Source: Thelephora terrestris (Eukaryota > Basidiomycota > Agaricomycetes > Thelephorales > Thelephoraceae). From it: 64,000 nt of DNA. The translations under genes and the position numbers were made by a program. This document shows, piece by piece, positions 1 to 11,200 of the stretch. The notes below the pieces were generated by a model, which was not told where the DNA came from, made no database searches, and saw only the letters and a program-made list of their open reading frames with translations. Every line of letters begins with the position of its first letter. Within the stretch, counting starts at the first letter, position 1. Location of the stretch: NCBI GenBank assembly GCA_015956445.1, contig WIUZ02000001.1, positions 2,914,001-2,978,000 on the forward strand, given 5' to 3'.

Positions 1-786
1 GAAGAAGAGGAAGGCCAAGAGAGATGAGATACCAGAGGTCGTTTTTGATGATGAGGCACGTCGGTATGTAATCCAAAGTTGATCCTCTATCGTATCAACG
101 CAGAGCAGAGGGTGAACTTAAGATGCATCCGCATTTGAAACTTTCAGAGAATTTCTGACGGGTTTTCGTGAGCGAAAGCGACAGCGTGTGGAGGAAAAGC
201 AGGCTAAGCGGAAAGAAAGGGAAAAACGAGAGCGACTCGAGGCACGGAAGCAGGTTCGTTCTCATTCCGCTGAAAAGAACGGCGCATGAGACGCAGAACT
301 GAGCTTATCTCTCGCCAGAATCGCCAATTGCTTGCGGAACGAGCTGCTGCGAATGCCGCCCAAGTAGAGGCCGCTTATGGTGGCAAGCCTGTGGACGCGG
401 CAGATGCGTCAGGACCGGACTCCGAGGAAGACTTGATTCAAGAAGAATACGAGAACGAAGAACAAGTGGCGACGGTGACTGTCGTGGAAGATTTCGACAT
501 AGACACGCTGGTTCCTGCTGGAGCTCCATCAGACCACATTCCAGACCCCTCGAATCAGGGTCAGGATCAAAACAGGCGTTCGGAACACCGCACCAAGGTA
601 CCGAAACCTAACGCCGCTCCCAAAACACCAGCGACATCGAGGAAGAAAACCAGCTCGGCAAAGAAGATTAAATACGAGACAAAGGCAGCTCGGGTGGCGG
701 AGAAGAGGAAACAACGGACGCGGAAGCTCGAGAAGGCTGCGCGGGCAGGTGGGAAACAATCACACTCTTCGAAGAAGCGAAAGTAA
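1..786 (+). CDS. RRP17: RRP17/NOL12 rRNA-processing protein (3' part)
   Basis: The gene enters from the left edge, so its start is missing. The first exon reads a basic stretch followed by EVVFDDEAR. After a short intron (about 63-146) it continues REFLTGFRERKRQR, the signature of the Nop25/RRP17 family (FDEEaRREFLTGFhKRK). A long Lys/Arg/Glu helix follows, then LLAERAAANAAQVEAAYG, also typical of the family. The best join is a 50-nt intron at about 254-303, because the frame stops inside it. The tail is acidic and then very basic (KKIKYETKAARVAEKRKQR), fitting a nucleolar RNA-binding protein. Family members act in 5'-end processing of 5.8S/25S rRNA in large-subunit assembly. The stop codon is at 784-786. 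The family call is strong from the FLTGF block; the second intron is inferred. Confidence 0.82.
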
Positions 787-1078
787 ATTGGGGACGAGCG
801 GTGGCTGCTTATCTTGCAGGGTTGAGCAAGCGTCTGATCTTAAGTGTCCTGGCGAACCTCATGTTGGTCGGCCGCCAGGATGACACATTTTGCTCGCTTC
901 GTTTCATCAAATGAGGGGGTCTGCCTATCCGTTGCGCCATGTGCTGTTTTTGAGTGACGATACTTAGTCGTTAAGTAAATTATCGGGTGGACACACGCGG
1001 TCCCCCACGTCGCGCTGTTATACGACATGAAGTAGTACTGTTTGTACAGGTGTAATGTGTGTGGTCTGGATTGGATTT
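787..1078. other. Convergent intergenic spacer
   Basis: About 290 bases lie between the stops of the RRP17-like gene (+) and the oxidoreductase (-). They would hold both 3' UTRs. I see no coding signal, repeat or RNA gene. Confidence 0.6.
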
Positions 1079-2544
1079 TCATAATTTCGCGGTGGGCGCA
1101 GGTTCGTCCTTAACCCGTACGACCACCTTACCCCAAGTCTTCCTGTTCTCCAAGGCTACGAGTCCCTCAGTGAGACGTTCGAGTGGGTATACCTCAGGGT
1201 AGATAACTGGAGTTACTTTCCCTGGTTGCAGCATGCTGGAACTAAAGTGAGAACTAGACGGTCCGTGAGGCAAACGTGACTTGCCCGAGAATTGCTTTAT
1301 ACACGGAAGGAATGCGCTCCGGTTCCTTGACTGAATGGAAGATAAGCACCTTCTGATACCGTCCTAGAAGGGTATTGAACACGCACTAGTATATGCACCC
1401 CAGTGGATGCCAGTAATTTCAATGTTCTTGAGAAGGACAAGATTCAATGGCAGCTGCGAAAGTTTGAGTACCAAACCTGGCTTTTTTAGAAGAGTGAGGA
1501 CCTGCTCAATTTTGCCACCGGCAAAGCCCACAACAACTGCCCTCCCCTTCCAAGCAATGCACTTGAGCGAGTCTATCAGCAAGAAACAGTAAGCATCAGT
1601 CACATGAAAAGGAGGTAACGAGGCGGTAGACCTTGAATAAGGCCTACTGGGTCGTAAACGACATCTACACCATGCCCGCCGGTAATTTTGAGGACTTCTT
1701 TCTGCCAACCTGGCTTCGTATAGTCTATAAGATGGTCTGCGCCGGCGTGTTTCCTGACTGCATCGAGTTTGGCCTGTGAGCCGGCAGCAGCGATAACCTT
1801 GGCACCCAAAGCTGGTACGACAGTGAAATACATCAGTCAGTGCGCACTTGACTGGACGCTAGGAATTTTACACACACCCTTGGCGATCTGCACTGCAGAC
1901 ATGCCGATACCACCAGCAGCGGCAGTGATAAGAACCCACTCTCCTAAATCATAAGGCAAGGTCTGAGAATCTACGCGGATAGCCCCAATGAAGCACCCGC
2001 GTACCCTCTTGCAGACGAGCTCGCCCAACAAGACCCTCATAGTTCGTCGGCCAGGTGATGAAGAGCCCTATGATGAACCCCACAATGAGCCGACAAAAAT
2101 TGGGACCCGGGCAAGGGGCATACCGGAGCCCTGGTCAAATGTCAGGTTCTTCGGGAGGTGCAAAAGCTGCCTAGGGTCGACAAGGACTTGGTCCGCATAC
2201 GCTCCTTGAGCTAATCCAAACACCCTATCTCCCGGTTTGAATGAGCAACCGAGGGGGATGGCCGAGTCTTTCGAAACGATACCGGCAAACTCTGAACCCA
2301 AGACAAACGGAAGTTCCGGTCGGATCTGATATTTTCCCTGAGCCTGCAAAATCTAGGGGATGAACGGCGTCGGTCGCATGTTCGCCAGGGAATTTGGGTA
2401 GGGTATGCTCACGTCGAAGAAATTCAATCCTGCGCTGTATACGTCAACGAGAACCTGACTGGGGTCTGGTTTAGGTTCCGGCGCATCCCTCGTGAGCTCA
2501 ATCTTCGACGGGTGGCTGAGTTGCTTGATCACGAACGCACGCAT
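1079..2544 (-). CDS. Quinone oxidoreductase-like MDR family protein
   Basis: This is a medium-chain NAD(P)H dehydrogenase/reductase of the quinone oxidoreductase type, spliced from about seven exons. The N-terminal GroES-like part has AGLNFFD, LPFVLGSEFAGIV and KPGDRVFGL. The Rossmann part has WVLITAAAGGIGMSAVQIAK, ALGAKVIAAAGS and HGVDVVYDPVG. The end is GKVVVRVKD. The AAAGGIG dinucleotide-binding loop is intact, and no zinc-binding cysteine cluster is seen, as in the zeta-crystallin/QOR branch. The start at 2544 (MRAFVIKQL) matches the family better than an ATG 30 nt upstream. Introns restore the conserved reading exactly, for example FDQGSG|LFITWPTNYEG and LQEG|EWVL. The intron at about 1236-1284 appears to use a GC donor (GG|GCAAGT). 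The gene lies in tandem downstream of the kinase-like gene, about 140 bp away. The electron acceptor cannot be told from sequence. Confidence 0.85.
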
Positions 2545-2682
2545 AATGAAGAGAGAGGGATACGCTGGAGTCAACTTGCGTTGTCGTCAGGTAGCAGCAT
2601 CATTGCTCGTTGTGGTGGAGCGCTGATGGCCGGAAGGAGACTGTAAGGATGCCGGTCTGGTAGTATTCTCGGAGGTAGTAAA

Positions 2683-4950
2683 CTACACCAATCCAGCAGC
2701 TGCTCTATGCGCCCCAACGAAACCCCCATGTTTCCAGAACCCTCTCAACCACGAAGTCATCTTCACCGTTTCAGCGTGCCAGTCCATCACCCGCTCTGCG
2801 ATCCCTAGCTCCAGGTAGAACGTCTTGAATCGCCTGTAAAAGGGAGATATTAAGAACGGCAAAACGAGAAAATGATGGCCTACTCACCACCACGATGATA
2901 TCAGCTCACACCATACCCGGAGTGACAAGTAGTGTTGCTCCCTTAGTTGCCTGACGATATTATCCTTCTCGTCAAGCCACACAGCGCGAGAGCAGAACTT
3001 GGCGGTCACAAGAAAGATGCGGACATGGGAGTGTGTGGTGGCGAGTGCCAAATCCAAATGCCTTTATATCGTTGAGTGCATCCGACCCATAGTGCGTATT
3101 ATCACTCGACCTTACCTGGTCAGCTCGTTCAGTTTGAGCACCATAAGAACTCGACGAGGAACACGGCGCAAGACGTCGAAGACAGAAACCAGCAGCCCTT
3201 CCTTGTTGACAACGGCACTCCTGATTGCCTCAATCTCAGCGGGGGTTTGGGGTGACAGTTCCACAAGGCTGCTACCTCGCTTGAAGCCCGGATTTGGGGA
3301 ATCCTCCAACGAATCATCCATATGTGCACGACCTGAATTCAGGTCAATAGAAGGCGCAAATTGGTAGAAGAGGAGGCGTACCGGTAAGGGCAGCTTCGAA
3401 AACGGGATACAGATCGTCGCCTACGTTGCCAACGAGTCTGGCATACTTCCTCCGCTCTGCTCTGGTGGCAGTAGAGTTTGGAGACATCAGCGCAAGCATC
3501 AGTTTGCTGTAATTTATCCGTAACTCGTCGTCCAAGTCAAAATAGAGGCCATGATCTAGGAGGACGATTTCGAAATTATAAGGGGAATGCGATAAACGAG
3601 GTGCTGGACGGATCAACAAGTTTCCTAGAGAAACGGTCACCGAAAGGGTCGAATCGCCAAACAGTTGCCTTACCCGGGTGGGGGTCTGCATGGAACCAAC
3701 CGCTGAGATGCACCATGCGCGAGAAGATGTTGGACAATTCGATGGCGACTTTATTGCGATCTATGGAGTGGGCGTCGAGGTACTCCAGATCGTCCACTCG
3801 TCCGCCCTGGATATATTCCATCACCAGAACGCGCTTACTGGAGAAGAGGACCTCTGGAATGTATAACGACGTGCGTACCCCCTTGAAATCTTCAACGGCC
3901 CTGTCGGCGTTCCTGGCTTCGTGCGCAAAATCCATCTCCTTCGGTAAATTTTCTCGCATCTCCTCCCCTAGCCACGTGAACTCGAATTCTGGGAACCAGT
4001 GCTTCACCCAACCTAGTATGTGGGGCGTAAGTGGTTGCCTAAGCGGAAGGCAGAATGGCACAAACCCATCGCCACCTCTACCGTCTCCATGTCGATTTCA
4101 GAAAACTCTGCGAGATGAGGGTGTTGTAACTGAGGATCCAACGGCGTAAGAATGAGTCGTGCGGGAGAACGCATTAACTGGCCTTGACCGCAACAAGTTG
4201 ACCTGTTTTCTTATACCTCCCGACGTGAACTTGTGCTAAGCTAGCTACTCCGATGGGGTTGGGATTGAAATCGTCGAAAATTTCGTGTATGCCTTGTCCC
4301 ATGTCGGTGATAAACAACCGTTCTAAATCTTCATACGGGGTTGGGTCACATTGATCTTGAAGAACGCGCATGACATCGGTCCATTCCTGTGGTAGCATGG
4401 CCCTGCCAATATATAAATTGAATCCAGGTGACAAGAGACGGAGGTAGCTCACAGAGAAGCCATGGTTTGCCCCATTTTGATGTATATACCTTTGGCGCGC
4501 CATTGAGAAAAAAGTCCATGGCAGTTGAAAGGTGTGGATCTCACCCCCGTTTGCCAACATGGCCCTTAAAACCCTCTTCGCACTTCGTGTATGACATTCC
4601 GACATTGCACCCTGTCGCAATGTTTCAGAATCATAGTCTTGTAGAAGCGTGCGTTTATAATCAATGGCCGAAGGAACGACAGCTTCTGCGACGCGTGAAC
4701 ATCTCCGGACTGCATGCAATGTATGCGCGACCTGCTGTGGAGGGTCGTAGGAAACCAACCCGAGGCCTGAAAGTAAGAATGCGGATGCAACCCATGGCGT
4801 CCGCCGAAATTTCCGAGAATTCGGGGTGAAACGGGATGCAAACGTTCGCTTGAGGAAGGGGCTACTGTGGTAGAACGGGAGCCTGGAGGTCGAGTGTCGA
4901 AACGAGAATTGCCATCCGATATACAGAGTCATTGTAGCCTTGATGTTCAA
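2683..4950 (-). CDS. Mitochondrial ABC1/UbiB-type kinase-like protein (ADCK1/MCP2 branch)
   Basis: This is an ABC1/COQ8/ADCK-family protein. The N-terminus is Ser/Arg-rich (RTFASRFTPNSRKFRR), like a mitochondrial presequence, followed by a hydrophobic segment (WVASAFLLSGLGLV). Then come DYKRTL, YDSETLRQGAMSECHTRSA, ANGG|IYIKMGQTMASL (joined across an intron, carrying the KxGQ motif) and LPQEWTDVMRVLQDQC. The Ala-rich nucleotide loop is IGVASLAQVHVG, with VAVK as the ATP-site lysine. Later blocks are EMDFAHEARNA, VLVMEYIQGG, HADPHPGN (the HxDxHPGN catalytic loop restored over an intron) and LLDHGLY (DFG-like DHG). The C-terminus ends near HRAAAGLV. Yeast MCP2 and human ADCK1 relatives act in mitochondrial lipid and cristae homeostasis. 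The intron after VAVK (about 4130-4182) keeps frame only with a GC donor. The gene is divergent from the TBC gene, with 239 bp between start codons. Confidence 0.86.
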
Positions 4951-5189
4951 CGTTCAAACGTTCAGGGTCGAGAGTGTCCCGGCGACGGACAGCTGTCGAC
5001 TGTAACCGACTCAACGGCGAAGTTTGAGACGCGTCGGAACGATAGGCAGCCTCGAAAGCCAGCGACGGATAACGGATGATGTGGGAGGAGAATGTCACAT
5101 TTCTAACCGATCTGGCACGGTGTCAGAAGCGCCTAGAGTCCAGACTCCACTGTAAACCTTTCACGTTTCCACGCTCACGGCTGCTCTTG

Positions 5190-7488
5190 ATGACGGACAT
5201 CCAGGTCCCGACATCCTTTGCTGAGCTGGCCAAGGTCCCCGATACCGAAGCACGCGATACCAAGCCCGGTTCGTCCATTCGAAGATTAGATTCTGGCAAA
5301 TCGGCGTTGACACCCTTTTCGTTCATCATTAGACTCAACCTCCAGCAAGGACGAGCCCGAGGCCGAAGAGGATGAGTCCGACATTACGCTCGAGACACTT
5401 TCTCTCACACCTAAGCCTACGACAAGAAATTCTACGCTGCGATCTGAATCGACCTCGACGTCCTTAGTGACCCCCTTGGGTGATTTACTCACGCCATCCG
5501 CGGCAACACCAAGGCCGGTAGAGGCAGAAAAACCAGATGAGCACTTACGGGACTCGACAATCGAAGTAGACCTAGGTGACATCGACGAGTCAAGGTTCTC
5601 CACTGTTGCCTTGAACATTGGGAGCAGGCGATCGTCAGCCGCTTCGTACTCAGACTTCGGGGATCGAAGAAGCTCAACTGCGTCGTTCTTGCTGGCGAAG
5701 GCCCAGGACATACAATTTCGTCACAGTCTCGATGGGCATCGCGAACTTCAAGATGAGTTTGAAAAGGCTCACGCGAACGAGGACGATGCCGATGCGGCTA
5801 CAAGGGGTGTTGATTGGGGTGTGTTCACATACTTTCCCTCCTCCAATGTGTATGGTTTATCTGTGATCCAAAGAATTCTGGGGGACTGTCATGACTGATT
5901 ACCAAGCATACGCGACGGAAAATCCAGAGGCTCTCGCCAGAGCCATCGAGAATGGGATCCCACACGCACTACGGGGTATGGTGTGGCAGATGATGGCAGC
6001 TTCAAAGGATCCTGAAACGGAGAGGCAGTACCTTAAGATGATCAAAGAGACTAGCCCCCACGAAAAGGCCATAACGAGGGATCTCGGAAGAACGTTTCCC
6101 CACCATACCTTTTTCACAGCGGCTGAAGGCCTTGGCCAAGAGAATTTGTTTAATGTTCTCAAGGCGTACTCATTGTGAGTTAACATCTACGGTCAACGCA
6201 TGTCCTTCAGTTTGACCTCTTAAAAAGATATGATCCGCAGGTCGGATATTGCCAAGGGCTCCCATTCGTTGTGGCCATCCTTCTCCTCAACGTAAGGAAA
6301 CATTGCCGGTGATATAGCTGTTATCTCAGTTCAAATAGATGCCCGATGAAGAAGCATTCTGCTTACTCGTGCGACTAATGCATTCCTACGATCTTCGGGG
6401 CCACTTCTTACCTGAGATGCCCAGGCTGCAGCTGCGATTGGTGAGTAGGCCTCAGGCCGAAATGGAACCACCCTGACTCTTGTCTCAGTACCAGGTAACA
6501 ATCAGACCTGGTTTTCTGGGTTTTCACATCAATGACCCTCATCCAGTTCGAAAGATTGATTGAGGAGTACCTTCCAGTATTACACGTCCATTTTCTTCGA
6601 CAAGGCGTCAAATCCAGCATGTTTTCATCCCAATGGTTCCTCACTTTGTTTAGTTACCGGTAAGGAGGCTACCGTGGCCCATATACCGTTGCTCACTATG
6701 CATTCTAGATTCCCACACGATATGGTCTTCCGGATTTTTGACAACATACTGGCAACCGGAGTCGAAGCATTGTTCGGCTTTAGCTTAGTCATGCTCCAGA
6801 AGAACGAGGAGAAACTACTTACAATGAAGTTCGACGAGATGGTTGTATACCTGAACAACAAGATCTTTGACACATATCGGGTACGTTTGGCGGGTTATTT
6901 TTCCTCCTCGCCGGTGAAATTCACTCGATCCTATTCCAGAGGGAGGATGGCACGTATGACGTTGATCCATTCGTCCAAGACGCCGTCAATCTCAGGATCA
7001 CGCCACTCATGCTGGACGGCTTTGCCGCTGAGCACCGTGAGGCGGTTCGCATCAAAGAAGCGCATACCCTGGAAGTGGATGCGCTACGGAACAGCAATAG
7101 GAATCTCTCTGCACAAGTGTGAGGTACTTCGCCTATAAGAAAAAAAAAAAGTTCTGACACGCTCGCCAAGACAAAATATGGAGGCAAGCCTGCAACAACT
7201 GAACGCAGAAAACAGGGAGACACTGGTAAGCACCAACCGAGGCAACTTCCCAACGCCACTATTTACAGTGTATATCAGAACCAGCTTGTGGCGGCGAGGA
7301 TCAGAAATGAGGAACTGGAAGTCGAGCTCGTGAGGTACAAACTCCTGTGAGTAGTTCCAACACTTCGTAGCCCCGCCCGCCCGCTCATAGACACCAGGTA
7401 TGCGGAGGCGATGCATAAAAGCGAAGATGCAATGTCTTCCCATCGAATTTCGTTATTATCGTCCAAACGGGGCAGTTCTGCTAGCTGA
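5190..7488 (+). CDS. TBC-domain Rab GTPase-activating protein (GYP5/EVI5-like)
   Basis: The predicted protein has a Ser/Thr/Asp-rich disordered N-terminus (MTDIQVPTSFAELAK, then an acidic segment), a TBC domain and a C-terminal coiled coil. TBC landmarks run in order: DW|EFWGTVMTDYQAY, IPHALRGMVWQMM, the arginine-finger motif ITRDLGRTFP (IxxDxxR), the glutamine-finger motif GYCQGLPF, LMHSYDLRGHFLPEMPRL, and ATGVEALFGFSLVMLQKNE. Both catalytic fingers are present, so GAP activity is expected. The tail (LEVDALRNSNRNL, LEASLQQLNAENRE, RNEELEVELVRYKLL) is heptad-like, as in EVI5/GYP5 proteins of Golgi-to-surface transport. About ten short introns are needed. The first, about 5268-5331, removes an out-of-frame piece before STSSKDEPEAEEDE. 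An A-run at 7140-7150 lies inside an intron. It ends 48 bp from the convergent PC4 stop. Confidence 0.86.
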
Positions 7489-7536
7489 CTTATCCAAAGG
7501 GTGCAATAAGTACGATACGTGGAGAGGCCTATATTG

Positions 7537-8110
7537 CTAATCTTTAGTTTTAACATCGGACAAGATTCCATCGAGAGCATCCGCATTCTGTTTGAGCGCC
7601 TGCCACTGAGCCTATAATTAATACCGCTATAATAGGGGCAATAGAGTATTTGTTTACCTCTTCGAGCTTGAGGGAGATGCCCTTTTTCCCTGGTTTTGGC
7701 TCTCCCCCGGAGTCGAAATACTCGCGGATGTCGATGAGCGGAATACCTAGATGATGATCCGCGTCATTTCGACTTAGCCGAACCGCGTCAGGGCGGAATG
7801 ACGTGCCTTTGAAGACGCGAACCGTTGCGCGTCGATTGCGTCCTAGCTCAACATATTTGTCTCCCTCTTCGTTAGTTTTGACCCCTCCATCGGCCCCAGC
7901 ACTCTCTTTCCCTTTCTTCTGTTTCTTGTTGGGTTGTGCCTGAAGACGGGAATAAGTAGGGAAGTCCGCGGTCACGCGCATCAAAGTAGTCGCATTTGCC
8001 TTTTTCTCGGATTTTGCAGGAGTTTTTTTAGATTTCTTTACCGTTTCTTCTTCAGAGGCGCTCTGGTGCGCTTCATCATCCTCGTCACTCGTTGCCCGCC
8101 GTTTCGGCAT
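7537..8110 (-). CDS. SUB1: Transcriptional coactivator PC4/SUB1
   Basis: This is a small nuclear single-strand DNA-binding coactivator of RNA polymerase II. The start MPKRRATSDEDDEAHQ leads into a Ser/Glu/Lys-rich tail typical of PC4. The PC4 fold reads YVELGRNRRATVRVFKG, IPLIDIREYFDSGGEPKPGK and KGISLKLEE. After a GT-AG intron (about 7604-7651) it ends AQWQALKQNADALDGIL and a short basic tail, with the stop at 7537-7539. Between FKG and IPLID lies a 60-nt segment (7747-7806) that is open in frame but absent from family members. Removing it as a GC-AG intron (AAAG|GCACGT ... CTAG) gives the canonical FKG-IPLIDIREYF. The gene is divergent from TOM1 (188 bp between starts), so the two probably share a promoter. 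Confidence 0.88.
7747..7806 (-). other. Stop-free 60-nt GC-AG intron candidate in PC4
   Basis: On the minus strand the segment begins GCACGT after AAAG and ends CATCTAG. It is 60 nt long (a multiple of three) and has no stop, so retention would insert 20 residues inside the conserved PC4 beta-ridge strand. Removal restores the family alignment. Confidence 0.6.
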
Positions 8111-8298
8111 TGGTGGAATGTCTGAGTTGTGGATCAGGTCCGTGGGAACATTGCGCGTCGACAACACGACGACCCCGATCTCGCAAACGTCTTTCACCAC
8201 ACACAGCGACCACCAATCGACGCCATCTCGTTAGTCTCTGGTCGCCACAATCTCCCTACAACGACCAGGTTCAAGTTTTTCCACTCGTCGGTGGAAGA

Positions 8299-11200
8299 AT
8301 GAAGATCCAGCACAAATCAAAGAAGGTTCTACCACCCGTAAGATATCCGACTTCGCCGTCCAAACGAGGGATCTGATAGGGAATACAGCTGCCCCAGGTT
8401 GTGGAACTTATAGAAAAGCTAGTTGAAACCCCCAATGATGACCTCGTCCATGTTCTAGGCGACATCTCCGTCTGGAAATGGCCCCGATCTGACCTGAACG
8501 CCTGGATAAAGGTGTTGAACAAGTTTGACGCTATCCTGGAAGAAGTCATACGCGACTATGAGGTAGACAAGCTCCAGGTCAACGATTTTGCGCCTTTGAC
8601 CAAACGCACCGTCTGCGAAATCCTCCGATTCGAGCGGATGCTTTTGGAGAACTCGACAAACAGAAAGACATTCAACTCGTATGATGTGCGTGGCGGTTCG
8701 CTTGCCATCCATCTTAAGTTTGACGTTTCCTTGTAGCGTTTGAACAGTCTTATGTTGACCTCCGATCTCGATGTCTTGGTATTAACCTTGACTCTCATCC
8801 TCCGGCCTTCCCAACAATATTCCGCCCAGCCAGCCGTTGCGCAGGCCCTCAATATCTCTACCCACCGTCTACAATGCCTCACTCGTCGATGGAATAACAT
8901 CCGCGAGGCTGGTGTCACTCTCGTCGACCTCGTCACCGAAAAAGGACGCCCAAAGATCGACACCCTACCCCCAGATGCTCGTGACGTTCACTTCACCTTC
9001 TATCGAAAGGAAGGCATTGAAGATAAGTCACAAGAGAAGCCCGCGGAACCCGTAACCGATGCTACCCCCCATGTTACACCCCACGCCACACCTCGAAAGC
9101 CAACATCCGCTTCGACCCTACCGCAACCCCTAACCCAGACGGGGGCTGTCAACATATCCATCGACCGACACACTCTTCAGGAAAAGACTGTCATGAGCAT
9201 CCTGGCCGACGAGATCGAAATGCACAATATTCCTGACGATGCGAAATTCGAGTTGATGTGCAGGATCCGGGTCGCTCAAGCTCTGTGTCACGGGAACGAT
9301 AGCGACAGAGAAAAGCTTGTCATCGTGCGAGCCTTGGCGATCGCCATCTTCTGTCATACACACAATGAGGCTCAAGCTTTGTCTACCCTGTTCCTCCCAG
9401 AGCCGGACTTGCCGACACACCTGGCCGAACTTCTTCAATTAGATCGAGGCGTTCCCATAGCAGTCCAAACAGCAGCTATCGCGGCTCTCGATGGTGCTGC
9501 CAGGTACCGAGGAAAAATTCAAGAGGTTCTTGCGGCTGTGAATGCTGGGGTCAATCATGGAACCCTGATGTCTCTTCTTCGCAAGACCGTCAACGACGTT
9601 GCAAACCCAGAGTCCACAATTCCTCACCCTTTCGTCGAGGCGTTGTTGGCCCTCGTGACATTCTTGGCATCCCATGCCGCTGGTGGGAACATGGTGGTCG
9701 CCGCAGGGCTGATTCCACTTCTTATCCAGATAATTGACAACCGCTTACCTCAGAGATTAATGATGGTCTCAAAGACGATGCAGCTAGTCGACAATGTTTT
9801 ATATGGGTTCACAAATGCGTTCCAGTTGTTTTGCAATAACCACGGTGTGGAGACCCTCGTAGAAAGGATCCAGGTGTGCACATCCTCACCCCCGCGGAAG
9901 GACTGCTTTTACTAAAGTATCCTCCAGCATGAAGTTGACTCGAATATTGAGGAGTTTGGCGGCGATCAACTCACACATGAAATTCCACTTTCCTACGGTT
10001 AGGAAGTTTCCCTCCTTTTTGTCAGGGGGATTCTTATTTTGTGCAGGGAAATTGCCTGTTGCGCGCGCGGCTGTTCTGAAGCACATTCTCCGGTCAATGC
10101 ATCGTATGATGCAAACTTCCGGAACTTCAGAAGGCCTCCGTGGTCTGATTGATTCATCGTTACTCAAGTCTGTCAAGAAGATCATTGGGTGTCGAAGTTT
10201 GTTCGGACCGAGCATTCTCCCTTTCGGTATTTCACACATTTCGTATAATACTTTAACCCAAGCTTACGGGGTATTCCGCCTAGCTATCAACATCATGGCT
10301 ACTTTTGTCCACAACGAGCCCACTTCCCTCACAATCATCCAAGAAATCGGGTTACCTGAAGCATTTTATAAGGTTGTGGAGTCAGGAGTAGAGCCATCAT
10401 TTGAGGTTATCCAGGCCATTCCAAATGCGCTCGGAGCTCTTTGCTTGAATCAAACTGGGCAAGACCAGCTTGCAGCCCGTCCAAGTATTATCCCAGGCCT
10501 TCTTTCGATCTTCACCTCCGAGCGTCATCTTCGAGTTCTTCAAGACAAGGAGAACGCGGTATTGATCGGCACATCTATCGATGAACTTATTCGACATCAT
10601 CCGTTCCTGAAGGTTGCTGTGTTCGAGGCCGTGCGATCGATCCTTGGACAGATCGAGGATCTCGGCAAATCTTTCATCGTTCCGCAAGACATCCGGCACT
10701 TGTACCAACTCATCCCCGATCCTGAGCTTCCGCCGCCAGAAGGAGACCAGGCCGGTGTTTCGATGGATGTAGACCAGTCATCATCCTCGGTCCTTGTCGC
10801 CCCTACAGAGGATCCAAGCGCTCAGAGCGAAGAACCAGAGAAGGAAGGCGCGTTGCAAAAGAATGCCGAGAGTCATGACAATCAAATCGTGGCTTTTATT
10901 GATGTCATCGGAAGGGTAACGTCGTCTCTTGTCACCTTGAAGACTGCAATCTCACCCACTTCAGTTTTTGGAAGGGCTGTTCCAGCACCCCATACACTGC
11001 AAGGATTTCGTCGTGAACACGGATGGTCTCGAGCGCATCGGTCGCTTGACTGGATTACCTTGCCTACCATACGACTTCGCGAACAGCATCGCATCCGACT
11101 CCCTCGTTCAGGTCATTCGCACCATGGTCGAAGCAGCGACGAACGAAACTCTGGCCTTCCTCGTGAAGTTGGTAAGGGAATCGCTAGCTGAGACCGAAGA

